A DNA stretch of 64,000 nucleotides from Pseudoscleropodium purum (Eukaryota > Streptophyta > Bryopsida > Hypnales > Brachytheciaceae): the NCBI GenBank assembly GCA_963969395.1, contig OZ017795.1:1488001-1552000 (forward strand), in the 5' to 3' direction. The notes under the pieces were generated by a model. That model saw only the letters and a list, made by a program, of their open reading frames with translations. It had not been told where the DNA came from and made no database searches. The first letter of the stretch is position 1; each line of letters starts with the position of its first letter. Shown here in pieces: positions 1 through 12,584 of the stretch. A program made the position numbers and the translations under genes.

Positions 1-1765
1 AGAAAAAAATTCTGTTTTTTTCTACATTTCAAGAATAATTTTTTTTTTTTTTTTAAATTTATTTTGTCAAAAATAGTTGTTCCTTGAAATTGCAGAGGAG
101 GGTAGTTCTCGACACACCTGCTTAAAGCAACCCTCTTTGAGCCCAGAAATCCTCTAGAAGATCTTCTAGAAGTCTTATAGATCTAAAATTTGGATAGAGT
201 CTTAAAAAGGTACTCAAGCATCTATCTTCACAATCTTAGTGTTATAACCATAATAGCTATCCAAAACCATGCCTTCAAAATTCATTTCCATGGTTATTTT
301 GACATCTACCTCTTTGACACTCCTTAACTTTTTGGTAAGACAATTATAGAATTTTTGACTAAAAAATTTTTTACTCACATTCTTTGATTTACTTAAAAAA
401 TTTCTTAAAAAAAATATCTTTTGAAGAGAACTTTCTTAACTTCTCCAATTGCTTAGAACATGCATTCAAAATATTGGTTGCCTTTATATTGCTTTCAAAC
501 CCTAGTTACATTTCTTCTCATATCTAGGTGATTGCAAGAAACACTTGTCCTATTTTGCATCACACGTTGTATGTAGAAGTGACCTTTTGCCATAACTATT
601 GCAAAAATGATTGAATACTAGACATGAAATTTGAGAGCAAGCTTCCTATATTAGTGACAAAGGTATTCAAATTATTTTAGTTGGTAAAAGAGATTTTTTA
701 TAATATGCCACACTTGTGGTTTGGGGGGTGGGTGGGTTGGGGTTTAGTACATTAAGTACCTTTTTCATGAAGAGTGACATTAAAAAAATGGATAGTCTAG
801 GTCTTCAAATAGAAATACATACTCTCCAGAGAGCATTTTGACAAAGCATGTTCCAAATGTGTTTGAGAATGCTTCAAACAATGCTACAATTATCACAAAT
901 TTATGAACAATTAGAGAAGTTTTTCTAACAGTTCCTTTTGGTGCTAGAAAGTGCTTTGAGTTGTCAACAATGGCCACTTTTTTTTATTAATCTTTCACTC
1001 ACCTTCACTGTTTCTCAAAAATGGAAATGTAGAAACCTCATTTTCTACTGAAAACAGAAGACTTTGGTTGCCGATAGTACTCAAAGGTATTGTAAGTTTT
1101 CAATTTGTCACTTGGGACTTCTAGATTTTTTTTTGTTGTAAACCGCAAATTAGAATAGATAAAAGTATACAAAAAGCTATAAAAAAAATGTAGAATTGAA
1201 ATAGAATTGTAACATAGCCATCATAGTATTTGGTCTAATTTTGATTGTATATGTAGAACTCCCTCGAAACCAACCTAGGAATTGTGAGAGGATCATAAGA
1301 TAGCTAGTTTTGTAGGTTTGAGTCACATAGCCCTTTAAGGGTTAATTTCCACTATGAATGTGGGAATTTATGACTAAACTGGTCCAAGGGATCCACAATG
1401 AGGCCAAGAGGTTGGGTCCTAGAGTTAGGTTTCGAATTTCCCATTAGATTGATGAATTCCCAAGAACCCCCGATTGTTAATATGTAGATACTACAACCAA
1501 AGTATGGAGCTGTGGAGGAATCTACTGTCCAATGATGGTGTTCTAGGATAAATTCCATGCTAAGAGTCCAACAAAGAAATTGGCTTCCCAAGATTCCTTC
1601 ATTTGCAAAAGATTCTTGTACCATCAATAATAATAATTAGACTAGCTTGTTCTATGCTAATAATGTGCTCCACCAAATTTCGCAACATTCCGATAGTGGC
1701 AGGATTTCTATAGAGCTAGATTCCTCAGGAATTAATCATATGGCGGTACCCCACAACGTTGACTA
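1..1765. other. AT-rich non-coding DNA
   Basis: No convincing coding region is visible. Open frames here are short, lack splice context and resemble no protein family I know. Around 500-720 there is text also found, diverged, near 10.1-10.3 kb (a stretch around 'gtgattgcaagaaa' followed by a 'cacacttgt' block), so part of this is an old dispersed repeat. Confidence 0.6.
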
Positions 1766-2565
1766 GCGCTTTGCTGGGTTGATGAATCTCTACGTCTGCC
1801 CGAAAAAAGCGTCCGTAACTCGGATGTCCGTCCTCACGGATGCCAGCGGACGCAGCGTCCCTCCTGCCGTCGGAAGGCGGACGGGCGGGGCGGACGGACG
1901 GGGCGGACGGCCTAAGGCGGACGTCTAGATCATGCAGACTAGATCAGTCCGCGTTGTCGTATTGAGAGGAGTTTGCTTTGGGAAATCACAAGGATTCTGG
2001 CTGCTGCTAGAAATGACTTGAGGATAGGGTTTCTAGCTTGATCTTGTCTCGAACCTTGAATCTTCAATAGGATGTCTTCTCGTACATTTGCACCTCGAAT
2101 CTTCAACACTTTGTCTCCTTGAACCTCGAATCTTCAACTTTCTTGAATCAACTCCATATTGGCCTATCCTGTTATGGCTCAAGGGGTTCAAGGGTCAAGG
2201 AGGGGAAAAGAAACCACAAGATACGGGACGAGTAGAACGGGTGGCAGACCACAAGCTGAAACGTCCATGAATATGGCTCTTAAACTTTCAAATTCACGTT
2301 CTACTGGTGATTAATCCAGTCTCACTGTGAGAATGACATAAGATTCAACCATGTGGGCCATCAACCCCACTTCGTTGCCCACGACACAAAATGGAGTAAG
2401 GCCATGTACGCAATGTCAGGCCAAACCCGCAAACAAGGTTTACAATGCAAAAAATTGACAAAGCCACATGTCCACCACACAAATTGACAACGAGCCTTCA
2501 AATTTGGCTTGAAATAATAGAGTCACAAGCCACAACATAGGCTAGGTCTTTGCGGGGTAAGTCTT

Positions 2566-2640
2566 CACTTGACTCTTCAATTCTTCACTTGACTCTTCAA
2601 TTCTTCACTTCAATCTTCAATCTTCAATCTTCTAACCTTC
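2566..2640. repeat. Simple tandem repeat
   Basis: Short direct repeats of the type TCTTCACTTGACTCTTCAAT, shading into repeats of TCAATCT. Similar 'cgaatcttcaac' text recurs at 2050-2150. Low complexity, no coding signal. Confidence 0.7.
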
Positions 2641-4199
2641 CAATCGTCTTTTTTACCCTCTTCTAAATCAGCAGTACTAAAATGGGCACCTAAAACGTTC
2701 TAAAGCTCCACTTTAGGTAAGAGATAGCTCTTTTGAAAGCTAATACAGTAAAATTTGATGAATCAAAATTTCACTTGAAACAAAGCTACTGCCTACGAGT
2801 TATGTGTTCTCAAAGATCTTCTACATGCAATTCTAGCGGTAGTACACTACTTCGCTTTTCTCTTCATAACTTGAGATAAAAATATGGTAATGAGAAGTTT
2901 GATAGCTTGATAGAAAGCCAGCAACAAAATCTATATTCTCCTTGATTTTCACTTTGTTCTAATAATTTTTTGTGACTCTAGGAGAGGCACAAAGTCTTTG
3001 CTCTTCCTTTTGGGTAGCAACAGACCACTCCTCACTCAAAAGCCTATAAAATTTACATACAATATTGAAATCAAGTGAAAATACCGCCAAGAGAAGCGCA
3101 ACACTACCATATATAACTCCATCAAATTTTGTATTCAAATTCGTCTTCAACAAAACACAGAAACCGAACAAAGTTTCAATTTTTCCACTTCAGCACACCA
3201 CACTCACACCAACGTCAACCCCGAGAGAAGAGAGAATCTCTCCCCCTTCTCCTTTCACATCGGCCACATCAGCCTATGTGAGCATCTATTCTCCTATAGG
3301 TTCCCTAAAGCTCTATTTTTTTTAAATTCCAAATATTTCTTTGGGTCCACTAATCCCAAAGTCAACAAAAGGAAGGTACACAATCAACTACTTTTATCTA
3401 ATGTGAATAAAATTTAATTGGTGGTAGCCAAAACCCTAAAACAAAGGCTAAAATACATTACCTTAATACCACAAAATCTAATTTTAAAATCATTTGCTTT
3501 ACACACTTAAGAACTCCAAAACACGCAAAAGTAAAGCAGCAATGTAGTTAGCTCTCCGTTCCGTGGTCAATAGATTGAGTGGTCCTTGAAGCCAAAGGCA
3601 TTGACTTACTTCACTAGAAATACATGTGACCATTTGTTCTTCACCATTGTTTTCAAAACACCCTTCAAACACCATTTGATAGTTTTCGGAAAGCATGGGT
3701 TCAGATTTCAAAACGACCACCAAAGACTTTTTATCCAATTGCAAAATTGGCAATAAAGTTTGCTAGTTATCTAGATCTGTTCGTGGTTGAACATGACGTT
3801 TAGAAAGTCCAGCATCATCTCGCATACGTAGTCTTGATGAAGATGGTTGATTTGGATCAACCGGTAATTGCGATAATGGCAATTGCCAATCGTCAGGGTC
3901 TTGTAAATCCATAACTACGAATACTAAAACCCAAACTATAACCAACTCAAAGTAGAACATGAGAAGCAATACTACTCAATTCCTTTATTTCTATACCTAA
4001 TAGCTTTTTTAAGAAGCTTACTTTTGCTTTAGATACTCCAATCACACTATACTAGCTATCTTTATAATAAAATCAAAATGCTAATAATCAAACGTATATT
4101 TTTTTTTTTTTGTATCAAAAGGTAACCTATGTGATAAAAAAAATAGACTTAGGAACACTGTTCCGTCAGTCAATATACCAAACAGCCAATCAATAGTGG

Positions 4200-4420
4200 T
4201 ATAAAACCACCTTGGGATCAACAACGGCTGCTAAGTTGCGGATTTGGTTGGTTGGAGAAGTCCCTAATTAGCTGTCAGTTGGTTCCGGGTTCGAATCTTG
4301 TCGGATTCGTTGATTCGGTGGAGCAAGTGCAACTTGGCACCGCTAGTGAAAGCAGGAAATAACTAGCCAACCAGCCAATCACTCTATCCCCCTGAGCTAA
4401 GTGACAAGATCCAATACAAC
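4200..4420 (+). repeat. SINE-like dispersed repeat with a Pol III B-box-like motif
   Basis: This segment contains GGGTTCGAATC near 4287, close to the tRNA T-loop/B-box consensus, but no cloverleaf could be folded around it. A diverged second copy lies at about 8215-8690; the clearest shared part is the stretch around 'ctagtgaagca' and 'tagccaac'. A SINE origin is inferred only from the B-box and the repetition; the A box and 3' tail are not clear. Confidence 0.4.
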
Positions 4421-5578
4421 CCAAGACCGTGGATTTCTCCACGACCCTTACTTTTTCTATCTCAACCCTTTTCTTGAACTAGGGCTCAAGGTTAATCTTT
4501 TGATGTTTTTAAATAATATAGTTATTTACAACACGACAGCGTGTCGATCGGACGGCCGTACAGAGGCGGTCGGGTATCAAGACGAACGGGGCGGACGGGG
4601 GGACAGGCAAACGGGGCGGATGGCGTCCGCGAATGTCAGCGGAAGCTGCGGACACAACGTCCGCGTCTAGACGTCCCGGACGTCCGACCGTCCTGTCAAC
4701 CCTGGCGCTCTACGAGCACAAGACAGAAAAATGAAGTCATCAAGGGGACTTTTCTTACTCCTTTGCACCTACCAGAGACTATGGGCTAGTTATTTTTTCC
4801 AAATTAGGGAACCACCAAGATTTGGGAGTTTACTCCAACTTAGTTTTTAATCCACGCTAACCTCTATTGGGTTTTTGGTCTCGATATAGGAGGTCGAGAG
4901 GTCATAGACTAAAAATGATGTTCTAGAGCCAATGGCATAATCCATTTGGCATTTGGAGTTAATCTCCACAAATTAGGATGTTGGTTCAATATGTGGTAGA
5001 TAGTTAAAAGTCTAGGAGTAGGATGAAAATCTTTGAAGATAAGAATGAAAATCAAAGTTGATAAGGTTGTTAGTAGGAGTTTAGGGGGATAGCGGTCCCT
5101 TGAAACCTATATAAGGGCTCCATTTCCCTCTCTAAAATCACCCCCTTCATTTGGTTGTTGGGTCCATGGATCCAAGTTGTTTTGAATTTTTTTTGGCATT
5201 TGAAGCCCAAAACTCTCTACGGTGTTTTTGGAGCACTTTTGGCTCCTCTTATTGTTCTATTCCAAGCTTTGAAGGTCCTTAGGGGACCCCTACCTTACCT
5301 TTGTATATTCTTGTATGTTAAATGGTCAAGTGGGAAGTCTTTCTTTTGTAAAACTTTAAGAGTGACTAGTGGGGTTGAGGAGTCTTTGATATTTGATACT
5401 AACCCTAGAGCAATCTCCCACCGTACCTTGGCGATGCCACTTTGGGGGGCCTTTAGTAAGTGGTGACATTAGGGGAAGAGTGTGCCATATGATTAACCCC
5501 ATGTCCTTCCATTAGTATGCATCTATGGTAACTAACCTTCTTCTGAAGTGTTCCTTGTAGGGTGGACCCTCCTTCGAG

Positions 5579-5800
5579 TGGTGAAGCTTTGACCTTAGGT
5601 GTCAGAAAAAGTGATACGTTTTAAAATACCCTTGAGAGATGGTGAAGCTTTGATATTATGTATCAAAGAAAGTGATACATTTTAAAAAACACCCCTAGAG
5701 GACGGCAAAGCTTCAACTTTAGGTGTTAGAGGAAGTGATACATTTTAAGATACCCTTAGGCGATGGCAAACCTTTGACCTTAAGTGTTAGAAAGTTAGCG
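5579..5800 (+). repeat. About 61-bp tandem repeat, four degenerate units
   Basis: Units begin near 5580, 5641, 5702 and 5764 with variants of GGTGAAGCTTTGACC, followed by a 'ttaggtgt.aga..aagtgataca' block. The copies are diverged and non-coding. Confidence 0.75.
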
Positions 5801-5989
5801 TGTTTTCTTTATTGTCACCTAAATAGGGAGGTCTTAACTTTAGAGTCTTAGACAAGTTTGACATGTTTTACGAAGTGCCAGACAAGTTCCCACGTTAGTT
5901 TCCAAATATCCAAGTTACAACTAGGCATCTAGGCCATTAACCCCAACACTTAGCCCAAAATAGCCCAATCCCTAGCCTAAGTAGATAGC

Positions 5990-6275
5990 CTTTATAGCCT
6001 GATACCCCGCACAATCCAATACCCTAGAGAGTTGTTATCCAACCCAAGTAGACAACCCAATACAACCAACACCCAAACAAGTAGACAACCCAATATAGCT
6101 TGATACCCAGCCAAGTAGAAAGCCCTTATAGCTCGACACCCTACACAACCAACACCTTGCACAGCCCAATACCCCGCACAATTCGATACCCTAGACAACT
6201 GGCACCCAATCCAATAGACAACCCTTACAACCGATACCTTCACACATCTTGATACCCTACACAATTTGATACCCA
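5990..6275. repeat. Degenerate short-unit tandem repeat
   Basis: Repeated variants of 'agtagacaacccaatac' and 'gataccctacacaa' occur roughly every 20-35 bases. The minus-strand open frame across it gives a Gly/Cys/Val-rich periodic translation, as expected of a repeat rather than a protein. Confidence 0.6.
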
Positions 6276-8214
6276 TGTGGGAAGAGAGGTCCGGTGCTAT
6301 GGAAGAAAGAATATAGTCTAACACCGAAGGGAGAAAGAGGGTCCAACAAGAGGGAAAAGCCCAATTTTTTTTTAAAAAAGAAGGAAAGGAAACCAAATAC
6401 GGAAGTAAAGAGGAGGCGTGCACAAAAGTACCTAAGTAAAACCAAAGTAGGAGGGAAGGGGCACCTCCTTATAATTGCCCTACCACCACCAATCACCTCC
6501 AAATGCCTTCTACTAACCAAGGTCCACCACCAACAATGGAGGGAGAGTAGAATGGGAGGAGATGAAGTAGGCAACGAGGAAGAGAAAGACGATAAATAGT
6601 ACTTAGCCTTAGGATGAGGTGGAGAATCTAGAGAATTCTTGGTGACCGTTGGGAGGAAGGATGTTATGACGAATGTAAGGCTTTGTAAGATTGGAAGAGG
6701 ACATTAAGGAGCCTTGTAAATTGAAGCTATAGTGCGTAAGACCACCATTAATACTTTGGGTGGAATAGTATAAGCGTAAAAGAATGAAGGGGGAAGGAAA
6801 AGAAGGAAAGAAAAGAAAAGGACAGGGAGAAGGAAAGAAGGTGGATTCCGAGGGCTCCTATGGAATTAGAAGAAGCGTATGCAAACATCAATGACACCTT
6901 GTCAAATCTCAATAGTGGAAAGGTAAGGATCTAAGCTAGCTTTAGTCAATTTATCCAAGCTCTGAAGTAGGCAGTTAGCACCAAATTAGAAGTTAGGTAG
7001 CAATAAGCTTGTAGGATAAAAGAATAGGATTTGTGAGAAGGTTAGAATCATACAAGAAGCAGATAGTAGAGTTATGACCATAACTAGGAAGTAAACTTAG
7101 GAGAGAAAATTAGAATTGATAATAGCACATAGGGTTAACTTTTGGGAATGCAACATAGGGAATTCCATAGGAAGGCATTTTGTATTGTAGGACTAATTGT
7201 GGAGTCATGGTAATCTAATAATTGTTGATAGTTGGACTTCACATCACTTGTGTTCTAGGTATTTCTTTCACCCATCCACGAAAACTAGAAAATATTAGCA
7301 AAGATCCATTGCTTGGAAGGCACAATGGACTGCGCTTCCAACACCCCTCTTAATTAAAAGTGGATAAAAGCTAAAAACCTGGTCATGTTCACTTCCTTAC
7401 CAAGGGTGGGTAATCAAGCACCCACAGGTATACATTACAAATCTTTAGTACTTGTAGAATGACTCACAACGTTTCATCTTCTATACCTCTCATAGTACTC
7501 CAATATAATCGTAGGACTCATAGTACTGATACCACAAAAACCATAAATACATCAAATAGGACAAGCGTTTCTTGCAAGCATCCATCTTCTAGTTTAGAAT
7601 CCTCATTGTACTTTTAATATTTTCATACATTCTTTATAAAGCAATCAAAGTGCTACCCTCAAAATTTCATTGTCATAACCCTCAAATTGGCCAAGAACTA
7701 TAAAGGTCTTTAGACCTTCTACACTTTATAGCTCCTTTATCGAAAAGAAAAAAGACTTCAAATTTTGTATACTTACTATTTATCTCATGTAGAACACCTC
7801 TCTAAAATTTTACTATATAAAACCTCATCCAACTTTTTTAATGGCCCAAAACATGTACACCAAAATACTGCTTTCATTGCCCTTTGAGTTCTACTCTACT
7901 TGCTTACTTTTTTATGTCTATGGCCCACATACACATCAATTTACTCTCCACTATGCTCTTACAACCTCTTCTTATTCATTCCCTTGACCTTTGTACCTAT
8001 ATACTTGATGGTTTTGATACTGTTCCATCTAATCCATTCTACTATGTTTTTTTTACATTATTTTTTAATTTTATCCCACCAAATCCATCCTTGAGCCTTA
8101 TGAAAGAAACCTAATAATAAAAAACTTAACAAAAGAGAAAATTAAAAAAATATAGAGGAAATATGAAGAAGAAATATGAAAACTAAAGAGGAATAAAAGG
8201 TTTGGGCATAAGAA

Positions 8215-8690
8215 CTTGGTCACCAAGTTGTGGGAAATCATTTGGCTAAAAATTCCAAGTGTCATAAGGCTAATCCAAGTTGGATTCTCAACAACTCTTT
8301 GAACAATATGCATGGCTTGACACTACTAGTGAAGCATGAAAATAATAGCCAACTAGCAACACCTATTCCCTTAAGCTTGTAACAAAATGCACAGGGTTGA
8401 CGAATCTCAATGTCCGCCCAAAATAGCGTCCGTTTTCCGGACGTCTAGACGCACAGATGCAGCGTCCCGACCGCCATCAGAAAGCGAACGGGCGGGGCGG
8501 ACGGACAAGGCGGACGCCCAGATCGTACGGACTAGATCAGTCCACGCGTCGATCGGACGGCCGTAATCGGGCGGACGGGGGACAGGCGGACGCTGTGTTC
8601 GCCGGGACCGCGAATGTCAGTGAATGCTACGGACACAGCGTCCGCGTCCGGATGTCGTGTCAACCCTGAAAATGCAATACACCTACCACT
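8215..8690 (+). repeat. Second copy of the SINE-like repeat, interrupted by an hAT MITE
   Basis: The sequence before the MITE (to 8391) and after it (from 8677) aligns with 4230-4420. This copy is more decayed and lacks the B-box. The alignment continues on both sides of the MITE, so the repeat was there first. Confidence 0.45.
8392..8668 (+). mobile_element. hAT-type GC-rich MITE (intact, 277 bp)
   Basis: It runs from CAGGGTTGAC to GTCAACCCTG, a perfect 10-bp terminal inverted repeat, between perfect 8-bp duplications AAAATGCA (8384-8391 and 8669-8676). CAGGG ends plus an 8-bp duplication are typical of the hAT superfamily. The interior is GC-rich and full of CGGAC/GTCCG words. It has no transposase, so an autonomous partner elsewhere would be needed to move it. 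Confidence 0.88.
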
Positions 8691-10129
8691 TATCACTATG
8701 GCCCTCCTCCAAAACTATTTTCTTGAGTCCACGTCCTTATTAGATATTTTTTCTATTTTACATTAATTTTACAAATTTTATTGTATAGCACAATCTAGCC
8801 ACTTTTTATTCTATATACTATATCATAATATATGGTAGGCATGAAGGTAGAATCCATAGTAGAAATTTGATCTTCTACATTTCTACTGTACAAAATAATT
8901 TGTCCATAACCACTCATAATTTGTCCATACTCCATAACAACTAAATAGAAATTGTTTAGGAACAACAACTAGAATAGCTTGTCCATTTGATGGCTTGGTT
9001 TGGACAAAATGAGTTGTTTTTGACTAGTTGCAAAAGACAATTTCTATAGGAAGTACTAGCATGTGAATCCATGAACCTATATAAGGAGTATATTATAGAC
9101 ACCTTTTATGGTTATAGATGTCTATGTTGTAGGTACCTATGTTGCAAATTCTTTCTATGTTATAGATACATATGTTATAAACACCTTCAAATGATTGTAG
9201 GTACATAGTTACATTCAACTAGATTTAAGGCTTCTGGGCTCATACCTCTAACTTATACACTAGCATTATTGAGATTATTTTCTATTAGTGAATGAAATGC
9301 AAGGACATTGGAGTAGTCTTAAATGTTTCTTGGTTGACCATTTGTACTATTTTGACAAATTTGAAGGTCTACAGAAGTGTAGAGTCCTTCAAAAATCAAT
9401 GAAGTAGGTATAAAAAGAATTTGATCACGGTGCTAAGTAAGATGTTGTCACATTTATTATAGACTGTAGAATACTAACAACTCTATTAGAAGTACCTAGC
9501 CATTTGAATATCAACTGTAGTACATATAGTAATACAAATTGGTTGTGCTTACATGAAATGGGCTTTATGAATTCCATTGCATGGAAAAAAAAACTATCTT
9601 AATCACAAGCATAAAGGAGATAAACTTGCAATTGCTTAAGCTCATGAAAGTTGAAATTTTGAAGATCAATTGATGCAATGAGATTTGATTAAACAAGTCC
9701 TTATTTTAAATTAAAAATTTTGGGCAAATTATAGTGTTACTAAAATCATATGAAAGATATGCATAGGATTGTATAGCTCCATTTTTTAAAATATGGTAAT
9801 ACTTTAGTGATTGTTTGAGGTGCATTTTATGGCTTTAAGAAATGCTTTATTCATATTATTATACCTCAAATAGAAAGATAACAAGAAATTTTGTAACCCT
9901 TAGAGAAAATTTGGAGCCTCTACAAAACCATCATACTTTTGACCAATGCCTCTCAAAGTCCAAATAAAAATTATCTATTTAAATTTTTATTTTTTTTGAA
10001 ATACTAATTTTTTATTCGAGCAATTGGTCCAAAATTGATGGCTTTATAAAGTTCCCAACTTTTTTGGTGTCTTCTTTGTGAGGAAACATTAGGTAGGTGA
10101 TTTCTTGGGTGATTGCAAGAAAGACCTCT
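8677..10129. other. AT-rich non-coding DNA
   Basis: I see no gene here. Open frames are short and low complexity. Short repeated phrases such as 'tatgttatagata' and 'tgtaggtac' occur near 9.1-9.2 kb. Confidence 0.5.
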
Positions 10130-10640
10130 CCTTTTTGCGTCACATTGAGAGTGACAAAGGGTGAATGCAAGAAACATGAGTACTATTTTGTCACACTTGT
10201 AGTTTCTAAATTGTAATTGGCCATATCTTTTGCAAATTGAAGCCAATGTACTTGAATTTTTTTTGTGATGATCAACATTTAGACTATAATTACAAAACTT
10301 ATTTTTCATAAATTTTCAAAAATCATTTTATATTTAAATTTCAATTTAGCTAATTTGTTTACACTTTGTGGTTTAGGGGTTTTTAATATTGGGGAATACC
10401 CAAAATTAATGAATTAGAGCTGAAATTTTTGGACTCTATTCCTACACTAGAGATGCATGTGCCCACCAAAAAGAACTTAAAAAAACATTATTTTATGTCC
10501 TCTACATTCATGCAAACAAGGCTCCCTTGTGCATGCAATGCTAAACAATGAAATGGTTTCAAGTTCATTTATTTAGTAAAATCTATTTATAATGAAGTCT
10601 ACTCAAATTAAAAATTCTTAGTTTCTTTAAAAATTGTCTT
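10130..10640 (+). repeat. Dispersed repeat, copy 1
   Basis: About 500 bp that recurs, diverged, as a direct repeat at 11160-11610. Shared landmarks are 'cccaaaattaatga' (10390s), the 'attattttat' block near 10485 and 'ctcccttgtgcatgca' (10525). It is AT-rich and non-coding. Confidence 0.6.
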
Positions 10641-10825
10641 CTCTATTTTTTACAAATTAAAATATCAAACTACCTATTTTCATGAGATTTTGCACTTTTC
10701 TAGTTCTCTTGTTTAAATTTTTTTTCTATACTTCTCCTTTGTAGGGTACCTTTTTCTTAAAGGTTTATACATTAAAAAAAAATTTAATTTATTTTATAGT
10801 ACTACTGAAAAATCATGAGTATTGT

Positions 10826-11132
10826 CAGGGTTGACAGGATGTCCGGACGTCCGGGACGTCAGGACGCGGACGCTGTGTCCGTAGCGTCCGCTGACATTCG
10901 CGTCCCGGCGGACGCAGCGTCCGCCTGTCCGCCCGATTACGACCGTCCGATCGACGAGCGGATTGATCTGGTCCGCACGATCTAGGCGTCCGCCCCGTCC
11001 GTCCGCCCCGCCTGTTCACCCCGCCCCGCCCGTCCGCTTTCCGACGGCGGTCAGGACGCTGCGTCCTCTGGCGTCCGGACGTCCGGAAAACGGACGCTAT
11101 TTTGGGGCGGACGTTCAAATTCGTCAACCTTG
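10826..11132 (-). mobile_element. hAT-type GC-rich MITE (intact, 307 bp, reverse orientation)
   Basis: The ends are CAGGGTTGAC and GTCAACCTTG (one mismatch to the perfect terminus). They lie between perfect 8-bp duplications AGTATTGT (10818-10825 and 11133-11140). The internal order is reversed relative to the 8392 copy: the CGGACGTCCG-rich end comes first and the CCCCAAAATAGCGTCCG block is near the right end in reverse complement. It is a longer version than the other intact copies. Confidence 0.87.
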
Positions 11133-11159
11133 AGTATTGTGGCCAATGCAACAAAACCG

Positions 11160-11610
11160 GAAGGTGTTTCTTGCATTCACTCTAGAGTTGTTTCCACTAG
11201 AACTTTTGAAGGTAGAACCAAATGAACTTGAAATTTTTATAAGAGATGGATAATTTAATTTAATCATGTTCCTTCTTTCTTCAAAATTAAGAAAATTATT
11301 TTATATGTAAAAGTCAATTTTTCTAATTTGTCACATTGTGAGATTTAGGATTTTTTAAATAGTATTGAGGGGTATCCAAAATTAATGACTTAGAATTGAA
11401 ATTTTTGTGGTATATTTCTATAGTAGGAGTACATGTGAATACCAAAGGAAATCTAAATATATATTATTTTATAGATTCTACATTTGTACAAATAGGGCTC
11501 CTTTGTGCATGCACTTCATAACATTCAAGATTTCAAGATGGTTTGGACTTTATTTTTTAATGAAATTTGATCACCATTGAGTCTTTAAAAATTTCCAATT
11601 TTTATTTTTT
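11160..11610 (+). repeat. Dispersed repeat, copy 2
   Basis: Direct, diverged copy of 10130-10640, separated from it by about 190 bp of further AT-rich sequence and the hAT MITE. No coding signal. Confidence 0.6.
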
Positions 11611-12584
11611 AATTTATAATCTATTATTTAAGATTTATTATTAATTTATACCTTGTTTATTTATTTTTTGTGACAATTTGTCTTTCCCAACAATTTCACT
11701 TTAGTACTTGCAAATACATCTAGTATTCAAAATGGTACTTTACCTGTTCATTTCTTAAATCAATGGCTAAGATTGTTCTTTTCTATAGTAATCCTAGTAT
11801 TCATAATACTAAGTGCAAAATATGGCTAATATCTTCATCTATATTAATTTTTTAATGAATTTGACCATAGGATTGTTTGTTTATCTGGTGAACTCAAAAC
11901 TTTGAACTTGACTGTACATCTTTACAAAAACTTACAAATGAATATATTTGTCCCCAAAGGCCAAAGACCAAAGTAAAGGTAAAATCTTCATCTATACATT
12001 CATTTAAAAAAAATCTAATTATAAAAATCATTATTTTATTAACTTGCTCAAGACTTCAAAGTACATTTTTTTAGAAACTTAGAATGAATATTCTAATATA
12101 CTCATTGATTGCAAGTTCAATGTGTCTATACTTCAAAATGTGAGTTTTTTTAGCCCTTTTAAAAAGAGAAGATTTGTCTTTCAACATTTTAAGACAAAAA
12201 CATGTTTGTTCTAGAACTTGTGCATTCAAAACTTTTAGTCTATATGTTGGAAATTGCATTGAGAATATATGTAAATTTTTAATAACCCAACAAAACTTTC
12301 ATATTCATCTTTACCAAATTTATAAAATAGAAGGGGGTATTAAATGTCACAATGATAGCTATGGTGGCTAAAAACTTCAATTATTTTAGCCTTGCCATTG
12401 AAGATTGTCAACAATTGATTGAGACAATGCTTGAGTTGTGCCCATCGATCAATCTTACTCCAAGCTAGTGAATGTGAATCCCCAAATTATATTGATTTTT
12501 GTCAGTTTTCAAATATAAACGCAAGGACGCATTGACGCATGGAATTCAAGTATCTAGAAAATTAATGTAAAATTTGCACTACAA
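11611..12584. other. AT-rich non-coding DNA
   Basis: No supported gene. The part around 12090-12240 resembles 23930-24060 ('agaagatttgtctttcaacattttaag' type text), so it belongs to an old dispersed family. Confidence 0.5.

Larger units (their letters stand above)
1955..4538. mobile_element. 2.58-kb insertion with TG...CA ends
   Basis: This block interrupts the hAT MITE and is flanked by a perfect 4-bp duplication GCGT (1951-1954 and 4539-4542). Its ends TGTCGTATTG and CAACACGACA form a 10-bp inverted repeat with one mismatch. TG...CA ends with a 4-bp duplication fit an LTR-type unit, perhaps a solo LTR, since I find no second copy of the end inside. A non-autonomous TIR transposon is the alternative. 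It carries no recognisable protein gene. It contains a CTTCAA-rich simple repeat and a SINE-like segment near its right end. Confidence 0.6.
1774..4704 (+). mobile_element. hAT-type GC-rich MITE, split in two by a 2.58-kb insertion
   Basis: The left half (1774-1954) starts with a decayed CTGGGTTGAT terminus. The right half (4539-4704) ends in GTCAACCCTG. The halves match the two ends of the intact copy at 8392-8668 and meet at the same internal point. Removing the insert and one copy of GCGT gives a junction of exactly the length seen in the intact copy. The outer flanks GCGCTTTG (1766-1773) and GCGCTCTA (4705-4712) agree at 6 of 8 positions, as expected of an aged 8-bp target duplication. 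The rejoined element would be about 343 bp. It is non-coding; long open frames in it are a by-product of GC richness. Confidence 0.8.
4713..8210. other. Gene-free stretch with degenerate tandem repeats
   Basis: No gene is supported. Apart from the tandem arrays at 5579-5800 and 5990-6275, the stretch is unremarkable moderately AT-rich DNA. The open frame at 5155-5466 (+) has a hydrophobic, low-complexity translation, no splice context and no family resemblance, so I do not call it. Confidence 0.5.

Noticed and set aside
4270..4310. tRNA-like GGGTTCGAATC
   Set aside because: The B-box-like word is present, but no acceptor stem or anticodon arm can be paired around it, so it is not called a tRNA gene.
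5992..6423. 143-codon minus-strand open frame
   Set aside because: Translation is a periodic Gly/Cys/Val repeat reflecting a degenerate tandem array.
10825..11154. Arg/Pro-rich open frames in the MITEs (also at 4541, 8457, 19329, 19431, 19688)
   Set aside because: They are produced by CGGAC-rich, stop-poor transposon sequence; frames differ between copies and none has protein-like conservation.
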